Shown: piece by piece, positions 27,699 through 36,850 of the stretch
Numbering within the stretch: the first letter of the stretch is position 1
Layout: the number at the start of each line of letters is the position of its first letter
NCBI GenBank assembly: GCA_913062605.1
Contig: CAJXWQ010000008.1
Coordinates: 1-63,463, forward strand
Origin: an uncultured Cellvibrionales bacterium
GTDB taxonomy: Bacteria; Pseudomonadota; Gammaproteobacteria; Pseudomonadales; Porticoccaceae
Reading direction: 5' to 3'
Length of the DNA: 63,463 nucleotides
Program-made: the position numbers and the translations under genes
The notes under the pieces: model-generated
Database searches by the model: none
Seen by the model: the letters and a program-made list of their open reading frames with translations, nothing else
Told to the model about the DNA's origin: nothing

Positions 27699-28154
27699 GT
27701 GATACGGGAAACAGGCCGTGTGGTCGCTATTGAAAATGACAGTGTATGGATCGAAACGATACAGCAGTCGGCTTGCCAGTCCTGTGCAGCAGAAAAAGGC
27801 TGTGGTCAAAGTTTGATCGCCAAAATGACGGGTAAAACTACAGCTATTAGAGTATTGCCTGGCCAATGTGATATTAGCCGTATTGGGATGGATGACCGAG
27901 TTGTCATCGGTATTCCAGAGCATGTGGTGGTCAACGGCACTTTGCTGATCTATTTGCTGCCGTTGCTGACGATGATTGCTGGCACCCTACTGGCAGACGC
28001 TCTGATAACAACGAGCTCAACAAGTGATCTCTATACAGCGTTAGGCGCCATGTTGGGCTTGGCAGCAGGAAGTCTCATCGTGAGAGCGCACTCGTATCTC
28101 CATCGAAACAACCTTGACGTGCACCCTATGCTCATAGAGCAGCTCCCTTCCTAG
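27699..28154 (+). CDS. rseC: SoxR-reducing/sigma-E modulator protein RseC
   Basis: Membrane protein of 151 residues. The N-terminal part has a Cys cluster SACQSCAAEKGCGQ, the RseC mark. Two membrane helices follow (about residues 84-102 and 114-130; LLIYLLPLLTMIAGTLLA and ALGAMLGLAAGSLIV). RseC adjusts sigma-E activity, and relatives act in SoxR reduction and iron-sulfur electron transfer. GTG start, 132 bp after rseB, same direction. Confidence 0.9.
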   Translation: MIRETGRVVAIENDSVWIETIQQSACQSCAAEKGCGQSLIAKMTGKTTAIRVLPGQCDISRIGMDDRVVIGIPEHVVVNGTLLIYLLPLLTMIAGTLLADALITTSSTSDLYTALGAMLGLAAGSLIVRAHSYLHRNNLDVHPMLIEQLPS

Positions 28155-28260
28155 AGAGCAGTCTTCTTCATAGACAATTCCCAGTGGACAACCAAGTCTA
28201 ACCTTTCTCAATTTTGATTGTCTGATACAACGACGCGTCAAACATTATTGGGAGAGCTTT

Positions 28261-29628
28261 ATGCTGAAGCAGTTCATGGCATTTATTCTGTTGGCCAGCC
28301 TTTCTTGGGGCGAAGTCGCTTATGGCCATGGCTTACCCAGTTTTACTGAGTTGATTGAAGCAGCTTCACCTGCGGTGGTGAAAATAGAGACCGTTCAAGC
28401 AGAGCTGAGTCAAAATCCTCCCCAGCGGCGTCTTCATGATATTCCCGAAATCTTTCAAGATTTATTTGAGCATCGACGTGGGCAGCCAAAAGATGGGCGC
28501 TCCATGGGGTCTGGTTTTCTTATTTCCCATGATGGATATATTCTGACCAATCATCATGTTGTCGATGGCGCAGATGAAATTGTTGTTCGATTGTTAGACC
28601 GCCGTGAGTTTGATGCGAATATCATTGGTTTTGATCAGCGCTCTGACCTCGCATTACTTAAAATTGATGCGGATGGCTTACCTGCACTGAAGTTTGCAGA
28701 GCCCAAAAATCTTAAAGTGGGTGAGTGGGTGTTAGCTATAGGGTCTCCATTTGACCTGGATTACTCAGCGAGTGCGGGGATTGTTAGCGCTATTGGTCGT
28801 AGTATTCCCACTGATAAGGGTGATAATTACGTTCCTTTCGTTCAGAGTGATGTTGCGATTAACCCGGGTAACTCTGGTGGGCCGCTCCTCAATCTTGATG
28901 GGGAGGTCATTGGGATTAATTCACAGATATTTACTCGGTCAGGTGGTTCCATTGGGGTCTCATTTTCTGTCCCTGTGAGTGTAGCCATCGAAGTGGTTGA
29001 CCAGTTAAAGTCCAAAGGGCATGTAGACCGGGGGTGGCTTGGTGTTTATATACAGGATGTGGATAAAGACTTGGCTCGATCACTTGGGTTGAAAAGGCCT
29101 CATGGGGCGTTAATTGCTCAGGTTGAGATAGGCAGTCCTGCTGACAAAGCTGGTATTTTTGCAGGTGATGTTGTTGTCAGGATTGATGGTCAATCCATTG
29201 TTGAATCTAGTGACCTTCCCCATGTTGTCGGTTTAATTTCTCCAGGGAAAAAGGTGACAGCAGACCTTGTCCGACAGGGCAAAATCAGAACCATAGATAT
29301 TGTCATCGGTGCATTGCCGAGTGCTGATCCAGTAGTTAAAACGGTTGACCACCCTGACAAGCTAGGTCTAATTATTACTGCTGTGGATGATGATATGGTG
29401 AGCCGATGGCGAAGGGGGGTTGTGGTCAAACTAGTTGTTCCTGACTCTCCGGCTCATCATGCAGGGCTTCGTCAAGGTGACATCATTGTTCAGCTGAGTT
29501 ACAACAGTATTGATAGCCCGGAACAGTATTACGCTGGCATAGAAACATTACCCAAAGGCGAGCCCGTAACTATCCGATTAATCCGCCAAAGTCGGTCGAT
29601 TTATAGCAGTATACAAATCGATGACTGA
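28261..29628 (+). CDS. mucD: Periplasmic serine protease/chaperone DegP-family (MucD)
   Basis: HtrA protease of 455 residues with signal peptide (MLKQFMAFILLASLSWGEVAYG). The catalytic triad is H99 (ILTNHHVVD), D129 (RSDLALLKI) and S205 (NPGNSGGPL). Two PDZ domains follow (HVDRGWLGVYIQDV and about residues 358-450, VVVKLVVPDSPAHHAGLRQGD). It degrades or refolds damaged envelope proteins. Its place at the end of the rpoE-rseABC cluster matches Pseudomonas mucD. Confidence 0.95.
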   Translation: MLKQFMAFILLASLSWGEVAYGHGLPSFTELIEAASPAVVKIETVQAELSQNPPQRRLHDIPEIFQDLFEHRRGQPKDGRSMGSGFLISHDGYILTNHHVVDGADEIVVRLLDRREFDANIIGFDQRSDLALLKIDADGLPALKFAEPKNLKVGEWVLAIGSPFDLDYSASAGIVSAIGRSIPTDKGDNYVPFVQSDVAINPGNSGGPLLNLDGEVIGINSQIFTRSGGSIGVSFSVPVSVAIEVVDQLKSKGHVDRGWLGVYIQDVDKDLARSLGLKRPHGALIAQVEIGSPADKAGIFAGDVVVRIDGQSIVESSDLPHVVGLISPGKKVTADLVRQGKIRTIDIVIGALPSADPVVKTVDHPDKLGLIITAVDDDMVSRWRRGVVVKLVVPDSPAHHAGLRQGDIIVQLSYNSIDSPEQYYAGIETLPKGEPVTIRLIRQSRSIYSSIQIDD

Positions 29629-29784
29629 GTAATTTGATGGCCCTTCATAGGTTGTGGTGCTGCTTGATAGGGCATCATTTTATATGGAAGGCAATTCGTG
29701 GCTTCAATGGGTCAAATAGGCTAGACTGCACGCCCAAAATCAACCCACATGCCATTACTGGCAGCCAACCTAAATTGAAGCGCT

Positions 29785-31584
29785 GTGTCTGACCTAAGTC
29801 ATATCCGAAACTTTTCCATTATTGCCCACATCGACCATGGAAAATCTACTATAGCTGATCGTTTTATCCAAGTATGTGGAGGCCTATCCGAACGCGAAAT
29901 GGCTGAGCAGGTTCTCGATTCCATGGATATTGAACGGGAGCGAGGGATCACTATTAAAGCTCAGAGCGTGACGCTCGATTTCACAGCCAAAGATGGTCAG
30001 ACCTACCAGTTAAACTTTATTGATACCCCTGGGCATGTGGATTTTTCCTACGAAGTATCTCGCTCTCTTGCTGCTTGTGAGGGGGCTCTTTTGGTTGTTG
30101 ATGCAGGACAGGGGGTTGAAGCTCAGTCTGTTGCAAATTGCTATACCGCAATTACCCAAGGACTTGAAGTTCTGCCGGTACTGAACAAGATGGACCTCCC
30201 TCAAGCGGAGCCAGAGCGAGTTATAGAGGAAATTGAGGATATTATCGGTATTGATGCTGTGGACGCTGTTCGGTGCAGTGCCAAAACAGGTATTGGTATC
30301 GACGATATTTTGGAACAGTTAGTCGTTAAAATTCCTCCACCAACGGGAGATGTAGACGCCCCGTTACAGGCGCTTATTATTGACTCCTGGTTTGATAATT
30401 ATCTAGGGGTGGTTTCTCTGGTACGTGTTACCGAGGGAACGCTCAAGTCTAAGGACAAGATTATTACCAAATCTATTGGTAAAGCCCAAGTTGTTGACAG
30501 TGTGGGCGTCTTTACGCCAAAACGAAAGGTCACGGGTGTGCTTAGGGCTGGTGAGGTAGGCTTTGTTGTGGCCGGCATCAAGGATATTCATGGTGCACCT
30601 GTGGGTGATACATTTACCCATGCCAAGACACCAGATGTCCCTGCATTACCAGGTTTTCAGAAGGTTAAACCTCAAGTTTATGCGGGTATGTTTCCCATTA
30701 GTTCGGATGATTTTGAGGGTTTTCGCGAGGCACTATCCAAACTTACCTTAAATGATGCATCACTTTTCTATGAGCCCGAGAGCTCAGATGCTTTGGGCTT
30801 TGGTTTTCGCTGTGGTTTTCTTGGCATGCTGCATATGGAAATTATCCAAGAACGGCTAGAGCGAGAGTACGACCTTGATCTCATTACGACAGCCCCCACG
30901 GTTGTTTATGAAGTGTTAAAAACTGATGGTAGTCTCATTCATATCTCAAATCCGTCAGACCTGCCAGACCCTGTTTATGTCGATGAAATGCGTGAACCAC
31001 TCTGTGAAGCCAATATTTTGGTGCCAAAGGAGTATGTGGGAAATGTCATGACTCTCTGCATTGAAAAGCGGGGTGTACAGAAAGATATGCAGTTTGTCGG
31101 TGGGCAGGTCTCTCTTACCTATGAAATCCCCATGAGTGAAGTGGTGATGGATTTCTTCGACCGCCTGAAATCAGTCAGTCGTGGCTTTGCTTCCCTGGAC
31201 TATAGTTTTACCCGGTTTGAGGCAGCTCCACTGGTTAGACTGGATGTATTGATCAATGGAGATAAGGTCGATGCCTTGGCTGTGATTATTCACCGTGATC
31301 ATTCACAGCACAAAGGCCGCCACCTCACTGAGAAAATGAAAGAATTAATTCCTCGCCAAATGTTTGATGTGGCTATTCAGGCCGCTATTGGTGGACATGT
31401 AATTGCACGGACATCTGTTAAGGCACTTCGGAAAAATGTTACCGCAAAATGTTATGGTGGCGATATTTCTCGGAAGAAGAAACTGCTGGAAAAGCAGAAA
31501 GAAGGTAAGAAACGCATGAAGCGGGTGGGTAATGTGGAAATCCCTCAGGCTGCCTTCTTGGCTGTGCTGAAGACGGATAGCTGA
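29785..31584 (+). CDS. lepA: Elongation factor 4 (LepA)
   Basis: Translational GTPase of 599 residues. G1 is [10 protein letters not shown]2 region [13 protein letters not shown]3 DTPGHVDF, G4 NKMD and G5 SAKTG. The C-terminal LepA domain ends [38 protein letters not shown], the family signature. It acts on stalled or mistranslocated ribosomes. GTG start. It lies just before lepB, as usual. Confidence 0.98.
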   Translation: MSDLSHIRNFSIIAHIDHGKSTIADRFIQVCGGLSEREMAEQVLDSMDIERERGITIKAQSVTLDFTAKDGQTYQLNFIDTPGHVDFSYEVSRSLAACEGALLVVDAGQGVEAQSVANCYTAITQGLEVLPVLNKMDLPQAEPERVIEEIEDIIGIDAVDAVRCSAKTGIGIDDILEQLVVKIPPPTGDVDAPLQALIIDSWFDNYLGVVSLVRVTEGTLKSKDKIITKSIGKAQVVDSVGVFTPKRKVTGVLRAGEVGFVVAGIKDIHGAPVGDTFTHAKTPDVPALPGFQKVKPQVYAGMFPISSDDFEGFREALSKLTLNDASLFYEPESSDALGFGFRCGFLGMLHMEIIQERLEREYDLDLITTAPTVVYEVLKTDGSLIHISNPSDLPDPVYVDEMREPLCEANILVPKEYVGNVMTLCIEKRGVQKDMQFVGGQVSLTYEIPMSEVVMDFFDRLKSVSRGFASLDYSFTRFEAAPLVRLDVLINGDKVDALAVIIHRDHSQHKGRHLTEKMKELIPRQMFDVAIQAAIGGHVIARTSVKALRKNVTAKCYGGDISRKKKLLEKQKEGKKRMKRVGNVEIPQAAFLAVLKTDS

Positions 31585-31609
31585 CACGACGGATAAGAGA
31601 GATAGCTGA

Positions 31610-32359
31610 ATGGATATTAATTTCCCTCTGGTGCTGATGATACTGGTGATTGTCACTGGGGTTATCTGGTTTATAGATCGCTTGGTGTTAGCAAAAAAAC
31701 GCGGTGATCAACCCGTGCCCACTTGGGTTGAATACAGTGGCTCTTTCTTTCCTGTATTACTGGTGGTTTTTGTCCTTCGCTCTTTTTTATTCGAGCCGTT
31801 TCAGATTCCTTCAGGTTCAATGATTCCAACATTGAAAGTCGGTGACTTTATTCTCGTTAATAAGTATGCCTATGGTTTGCGTTTGCCGGTTACCGGTACC
31901 AAAATTGTTCCTGTGAGTGAACCACAGCGTGGGGATGTGATGGTGTTCTTCCCACCGAATGACGACCGGTATTTTATCAAACGGGTGATCGGCCTTCCCG
32001 GGGATAGTATCCGGATCATCAATAATATACTTTACGTCAATGATGAATTGGCTGAGCAAACAGTCTATCCCGAAATACCTGAAGACCCTCGTTTTCTGTC
32101 GATGGAGGAGAATCTGGGTGGTGTAGTACACAGGATACAGAAACATAAGGTGGCAGGGCGTCTCGGTCGAGACTACGCTATTGTGGTACCGCAGGGCCAT
32201 TATTTCATGGTGGGTGATAATCGTGATAACAGTAGCGATAGCCGTGTTTGGGGTCCTGTCCCAGAGGAAAATATTGTTGGAAAGGCCGTAGCTGTATGGA
32301 TGCACTGGGAATCGTTCAGCAGCTTGCCCAGCTTTAGCCGAATGGGCAAAATCCAGTAA
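31610..32359 (+). CDS. lepB: Signal peptidase I
   Basis: Inner membrane protease of 249 residues that cleaves Sec and Tat signal peptides. Two N-terminal membrane helices (about 6-24 and 46-60) precede the catalytic domain. The nucleophile is S70 in IPSGSMIPTL and the general base K124 in YFIKRVIGLPGD. The GDNRDNSSDSRVWGPVP box is present. It is somewhat short compared with E. coli (324) but normal for related groups. Same operon as lepA. Confidence 0.97.
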   Translation: MDINFPLVLMILVIVTGVIWFIDRLVLAKKRGDQPVPTWVEYSGSFFPVLLVVFVLRSFLFEPFQIPSGSMIPTLKVGDFILVNKYAYGLRLPVTGTKIVPVSEPQRGDVMVFFPPNDDRYFIKRVIGLPGDSIRIINNILYVNDELAEQTVYPEIPEDPRFLSMEENLGGVVHRIQKHKVAGRLGRDYAIVVPQGHYFMVGDNRDNSSDSRVWGPVPEENIVGKAVAVWMHWESFSSLPSFSRMGKIQ

Positions 32360-32392
32360 CTACAGTTTGAAGATATTAATGGAGATAGAATT

Positions 32393-32758
32393 ATGACGCA
32401 TCATAGGCAAAAAGGGGTTACTGCTCTTGGCGGGCTCACTGCGTTACTTATTGTGGGGTTTTTTCTTACAGCGGCTTTTAAAGTTGGACCGCTATACTTG
32501 GATAACTCTTTTGTTCGTGCGGCACTAGATTCTTTGGCTCATGAACGTATCCACACGCTGACGGATAAAGACGTTAGAAAAAAACTCTATAGCTCCTTTG
32601 ATATTAACAATGTACGCGATATTGATATGAAACAGTTAAAAATCATTCGAGAGAAAACCAAGACACTGGTTACGCTGAATTATGAAAAGCGTATAGAGTT
32701 TATGGGTAATGTCGATGTTGTTGTGCGCTTTGAAAATAGTTATGACAGCTCCAAGTAA
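32393..32758 (+). CDS. DUF4845 family membrane protein
   Basis: Protein of 121 residues with one N-terminal helix (GLTALLIVGFFLTAAFKVGPLYLDN) and a small periplasmic domain, matching DUF4845, which often lies between lepB and rnc in this group. The N-terminus (RQKGVTALGGL) is faintly like a type IV pilin start but without a proper prepilin site. Function not known; position suggests an envelope role. It lies 33 bp after lepB. Confidence 0.85.
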   Translation: MTHHRQKGVTALGGLTALLIVGFFLTAAFKVGPLYLDNSFVRAALDSLAHERIHTLTDKDVRKKLYSSFDINNVRDIDMKQLKIIREKTKTLVTLNYEKRIEFMGNVDVVVRFENSYDSSK

Positions 32759-32774
32759 AAGTAGACAGTAGAGA

Positions 32775-33446
32775 GTGGGTATTACTAAACAACGTTTCTT
32801 GAATCACATTGGTTATCAGTTCAAAGATCTCGCTTTATTGGAACTGGCTCTGACCCATAGAAGTTGTGGTTCCAACAATAATGAACGGCTTGAATTTCTT
32901 GGTGATGCCGCGCTAAATTTTATTATTGGCCATGCCATTTATCAGCGATTACCTGATATCAGAGAAGGTGAACTGAGTCGCTATCGCTCTAGCCTGGTTA
33001 AAGGTGTCACGCTCACTGAAGTCGCTAATGAACTACAGCTGAGTGCGCATCTACATTTGGGGGCGGGGGAAATAAAATCCGGAGGCCATCGTCGAGCCTC
33101 AATTTTAGCGGATACTGTAGAAGCGATTATCGGGGCTATTTATCTCGATGGTGGTATGTCAGCCTGCGAAAACACTGTTCTTCAATGGTTTGAGTCCCGG
33201 TTAGCGAACCTCGATGATGAGGGTCTGAAAGACCCAAAAACCCTGCTTCAGGAGTTTATGCAGTCCCGTGGCAGCCCTTTACCGGTCTACGAAGTGGTGG
33301 CTGTTTCTGGTGAGGAGCACAATCAACAATTTACTGTGCATTGTATGGTCGATGGTTTGAAAAAGCCCACCACAGGTGGTGGCAGTAGCCGTCGTAATGC
33401 CGAAAAAGAGGCCGCTGAGTTGGCTCTAAAAGGATTAATTAAATGA
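32775..33446 (+). CDS. rnc: Ribonuclease III
   Basis: Protein of 223 residues. The signature [21 protein letters not shown] carries E40 and D44 for metal binding. The second metal set is in [18 protein letters not shown]. The C-terminal dsRNA-binding domain has [21 protein letters not shown] and [19 protein letters not shown]. It cuts rRNA precursors and other duplex RNA. GTG start; overlaps era by 4 bp. Confidence 0.97.
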   Translation: MGITKQRFLNHIGYQFKDLALLELALTHRSCGSNNNERLEFLGDAALNFIIGHAIYQRLPDIREGELSRYRSSLVKGVTLTEVANELQLSAHLHLGAGEIKSGGHRRASILADTVEAIIGAIYLDGGMSACENTVLQWFESRLANLDDEGLKDPKTLLQEFMQSRGSPLPVYEVVAVSGEEHNQQFTVHCMVDGLKKPTTGGGSSRRNAEKEAAELALKGLIK

Positions 33447-34342
33447 CCGGAACTGAATCAGTGCAACGTTGTGGTTATGTAGCCATTGTTGGGCGCCCTA
33501 ATGTGGGTAAATCCACATTGCTTAATCACTTGCTGGGTCAAAAGATTAGTATTACTTCTCGTAAACCCCAAACAACCAGACACAATACTCTTGGTATCAA
33601 GACAGAAGGAGATACGCAATTCATTTTTGTGGACACACCGGGTCTTCACACGAATCAACAAAAAGCCATAAATAAGTATATGAACCGTGCTGCTGAGAGC
33701 GCCATTCGTGATGTTGATGTGGTGGTTTTTGTCGTGGATCGTAGTGCCTGGACGGAGGCGGATGAGAAGGTCTCAGAGGAAATAATGAAGACCAGTTCTC
33801 CAGTCATTATTGCAATCAATAAACTTGATAGATTGGAAAGCAAGTCTGAATTACTACCACACCTGCAAAAACTAGCTCTACGCATGCCCAAAGCTCAGCT
33901 GATTCCAGTGTCCGCACTATACGGGCAACAGCTAGAGCTTCTGGAAGAAGCTATTCAGAAATTTATTCCTGAGGGTGCACACTATTTTCCTGAAGACCAA
34001 ATCACTGATCGAAGTCAACGCTTTCTTGTCGCAGAGTTAGTTCGAGAGAAAATCACCCGTCAACTAGGTGCAGAGGTTCCTTACGAGGTGGCCGTGGAGA
34101 TTGAGGCCTTCAAATATGAGGGAAAAATCTGTCATATTAATGCTCTCATATTGGTGGAGAGAGACGGGCAGAAAAAAATTATTATCGGTGACAAGGGTTC
34201 CCGTTTGAAAAAGATTGGCCAAGAGGCACGTCTTGATATGGAGCGGTTACTAGATTGCAAGGTGATGCTTAATTTATGGGTCAAGGTTCGTAGAGGGTGG
34301 TCCGATGATGATAGGGCATTGCGTAGCCTTGGATACGATTAG
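33443..34342 (+). CDS. era: GTPase Era
   Basis: Ribosome-assembly GTPase of 299 residues. G1 GRPNVGKST (residues 17-25), the switch I region [14 protein letters not shown]3 DTPGLH, G4 NKLD and G5 SALYG are followed by a C-terminal KH domain with [22 protein letters not shown]. It binds the 3' end of 16S rRNA in the small subunit. Translationally coupled to rnc. Confidence 0.98.
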   Translation: MTGTESVQRCGYVAIVGRPNVGKSTLLNHLLGQKISITSRKPQTTRHNTLGIKTEGDTQFIFVDTPGLHTNQQKAINKYMNRAAESAIRDVDVVVFVVDRSAWTEADEKVSEEIMKTSSPVIIAINKLDRLESKSELLPHLQKLALRMPKAQLIPVSALYGQQLELLEEAIQKFIPEGAHYFPEDQITDRSQRFLVAELVREKITRQLGAEVPYEVAVEIEAFKYEGKICHINALILVERDGQKKIIIGDKGSRLKKIGQEARLDMERLLDCKVMLNLWVKVRRGWSDDDRALRSLGYD

Positions 34343-34435
34343 TGCTAGCTCATGGAGCTAGGGTCTGAACATTAATGGTGATACGTCTGAAAACTCCTAG
34401 AATCTTCTCGGTCCAAATAGCCAGCACCGGGTAGA

Positions 34436-35143
34436 GTGATTATGCGTGTTGATAGTGAGCCTGCATTTGTACTCCATACACGGCCTTACCGTGAAACCAG
34501 TCAGTTGGTTGACCTCTTTTCCCGTCATCATGGTCGATTTAGAGCCGTAGCGCGGAGCCCTCGACGTACCAAAAATCCCACGAGAAATCTTTCACCATTT
34601 ACACCATTGCTAGTTGGGTGGAGCGGTAAGTCAGACTTAAAGACGCTGGTGAGTGCAGAGCAATCTGGGGCTTCTCTGATGCTGGCAGGTGAACGTCTTT
34701 ATAGTGGGTTCTACCTCAATGAATTGTTGCTACGCTTATTAGCTGAACATGATCCCCACGAGTGGATTTTTGACTGTTATCTCGAAATAATGACGAAACT
34801 TGTTAATGGTGATCAGGTTGAACCTGCGCTACGACAATTTGAAACCTATTTATTGGGCGATCTTGGTTATGGGCTTGTGCTTGATATTGATGCAGAGTCT
34901 GGAAAGCCTGTCGTGCCAGATCAGTGGTATTGGTTTGACCCTACTGTAGGTTTGGTTGCTCGACATTTTGTTAGTGGGGGTCGTCGTGCACCTAACTGGT
35001 TTCAGGGTGCAGAGCTTCTCGCTATCCATCATGGCAATGATTCAACTCCGTCAGTCAGCCAGTCTAAAAAAAGGCTGATGCGCTTGGCGCTACAGCCACA
35101 TTTGGGGGATAAGCCTTTGCGTAGTAGAGAGTTATTTTACTAA
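34436..35143 (+). CDS. recO: DNA repair protein RecO
   Basis: Protein of 235 residues. An N-terminal OB fold (PAFVLHTRPYRETSQLVDLFSRHHGRFRAVARSPRR) is followed by a helical domain with LYSGFYLNELLLRLLAEHDPHEWIF. RecO works with RecR to load RecA on SSB-coated DNA. No zinc-binding cysteines, as in E. coli. The start may be GTG 34436 or ATG 34442. It follows era directly, as usual. Confidence 0.93.
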   Translation: MIMRVDSEPAFVLHTRPYRETSQLVDLFSRHHGRFRAVARSPRRTKNPTRNLSPFTPLLVGWSGKSDLKTLVSAEQSGASLMLAGERLYSGFYLNELLLRLLAEHDPHEWIFDCYLEIMTKLVNGDQVEPALRQFETYLLGDLGYGLVLDIDAESGKPVVPDQWYWFDPTVGLVARHFVSGGRRAPNWFQGAELLAIHHGNDSTPSVSQSKKRLMRLALQPHLGDKPLRSRELFY

Positions 35144-35195
35144 GTGAGAGTCTTTGTCTGTGAGACCATATAGGACTTAGCGATTGGGAGTGTTC

Positions 35196-35573
35196 ATGAT
35201 AATTGGTATTGGCACTGATATTGTTCAGATTGCCCGAATTAAAGATGTTCTTGAACGTCGGGGTCGTTTTTTTGCAGAAAGAATTTTGTGCCCGGCAGAA
35301 CTCGCCATCTTTGATAATAAAAAACAGCCAGAGGCTTACCTGGCAAAACGCTATGCTGCCAAGGAGGCGGCCAGTAAGGCGTTGGGGATGGGGATCGGAA
35401 CTATTTCCTGGCAAGATATTGAAGTTAGCAATGATAGCGCCGGTGCGCCTTTGCTGACGTTCACTGGTGCAGCATACGCACGCATGGTGGAGATGGGTGC
35501 CAGTAAAGTGTTGGTTAGTCTGTCGGATGAGCGTGATTTTGTTGTAGCCTTTGTGACTCTTTCTTGTGACTAG
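35196..35573 (+). CDS. acpS: Holo-[acyl-carrier-protein] synthase
   Basis: Phosphopantetheinyl transferase of 125 residues that activates acyl carrier protein. D8 in IGIGTDIV and E57 in KRYAAKEAASKALG are the magnesium ligands. ATG 35196 was chosen since GGGAG lies just before it and the family begins MIIGIGTDIV; an upstream TTG (35184) is unlikely. pdxJ, which often lies between recO and acpS, is absent. Confidence 0.95.
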   Translation: MIIGIGTDIVQIARIKDVLERRGRFFAERILCPAELAIFDNKKQPEAYLAKRYAAKEAASKALGMGIGTISWQDIEVSNDSAGAPLLTFTGAAYARMVEMGASKVLVSLSDERDFVVAFVTLSCD

Positions 35574-35805
35574 CGGTGCCAGTTCTACTGTTAATCCGTA
35601 CCAGTGAAGCGGTACCAATTTATATCTGTTGTATTACTATTTAGGATTTACTCAATAACCGGTTCGAAGGTGATTATTATTAATCTATCTTAGGTTCGAG
35701 CTATTTTCCGGGTAAAGATCTGCGCCTCACTATAAAATATGGCCTTTACACAAGGTGCTACTTATCTAGTCGAGTAGTCGTGCGTTTATTTTGGTTGAGA
35801 GATTA

Positions 35806-36690
35806 ATGTCGTACCCAACTATTGAATCCTGTGTGGGGGAAACCCCGCTTGTACAATTACAACGTCTCCCTGGTGACACCAGCAATACACTTCTTGTGAA
35901 GCTGGAAGGTAATAATCCTGCTGGTTCCGTTAAGGACAGACCTGCCATGAGTATGATTCAGCAGGCTGAGGCGCGCGGTGATATTTGCCCTGGTGATACG
36001 CTTATCGAAGCGACCTCGGGTAATACTGGCATTGCCTTGGCGATGGCTGCGGCTATTAAAGGCTACAAAATGGTATTAATCATGCCAGAGAATAGCACTG
36101 ATGAGCGAAAAGCCGCTATGAGGGCATATGGTGCTGAATTGATCCCGGTTACCAAGGAAGCCAGTATGGAAGGTGCGCGTGATCTCGCTAAAGCGATGGA
36201 AGCAGAAGGAAAGGGCAAAGTATTAGACCAGTTTGGCAATACGGATAACCCTTTGGCACACTACGAACATACTGGACCTGAAATCTGGCGGCAAAGCGGT
36301 GGCAAAGTAACCCATTTTGTCAGCTCGATGGGAACGACGGGTACCATCATGGGTGTGTCCCGTTATCTGAAAGAACAAAATCCTGATATTCAAATTATTG
36401 GTCTACAGCCTGAAGAAGGTGCCAGCATCCCTGGTATCCGGCGTTGGCCAAAAGAATACCTTCCTGAAATTTTTGATGCCTCTCGAGTTGATAGCACTAT
36501 GGACATGGGGCAACAGGAGGCTGAGGAATGCATGCGAAGATTGGCCTGTGAAGAGGGGATATTCTGTGGTGTCTCTTCCGGTGGTGCGGTGGCAGGGGCT
36601 TTAAGATTGTCAGCAGATGTTGAAAATGCTGTGATTGTGGCCATCATCTGTGATCGGGGAGACCGTTACCTGTCTTCTGGTATTTATTAG
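35806..36690 (+). CDS. cysM: Cysteine synthase B (O-acetylserine sulfhydrylase B)
   Basis: PLP enzyme of 294 residues. K43 in NPAGSVKDRP is the PLP lysine. TSGNTGIALAMAAA and the SSMGTTGTIMG loop bind substrate and phosphate. EEGASIPGIRRWPKEYLP is typical of CysM rather than CysK. It makes cysteine from O-acetylserine with sulfide or thiosulfate. The ATG at 35806 follows GAGA; upstream codons from 35791 look non-coding. Confidence 0.93.
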   Translation: MSYPTIESCVGETPLVQLQRLPGDTSNTLLVKLEGNNPAGSVKDRPAMSMIQQAEARGDICPGDTLIEATSGNTGIALAMAAAIKGYKMVLIMPENSTDERKAAMRAYGAELIPVTKEASMEGARDLAKAMEAEGKGKVLDQFGNTDNPLAHYEHTGPEIWRQSGGKVTHFVSSMGTTGTIMGVSRYLKEQNPDIQIIGLQPEEGASIPGIRRWPKEYLPEIFDASRVDSTMDMGQQEAEECMRRLACEEGIFCGVSSGGAVAGALRLSADVENAVIVAIICDRGDRYLSSGIY

Positions 36691-36850
36691 TCATCTGTGT
36701 TCTTTGAGTGTGGCCCCAAGTTGCAGGCCATCCGCCTGAGAGGGTAAGCTCCGATGCAAATTATTATCTGGCAGTGCCCTTACAGGGGCTGATTTCAGAA
36801 TATACATTCTCGTCCCATGAGAATGAGACCGTGTTTAGGTAGAGCCATCT

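Noticed and set aside
31817-32305. 162-codon open frame on the minus strand
   Set aside because: Antisense to lepB including its catalytic motifs, so a shadow frame.
35064-35618. 184-codon open frame on the minus strand
   Set aside because: Antisense to acpS and the end of recO, both well recognised; no ribosome site or conserved motif.
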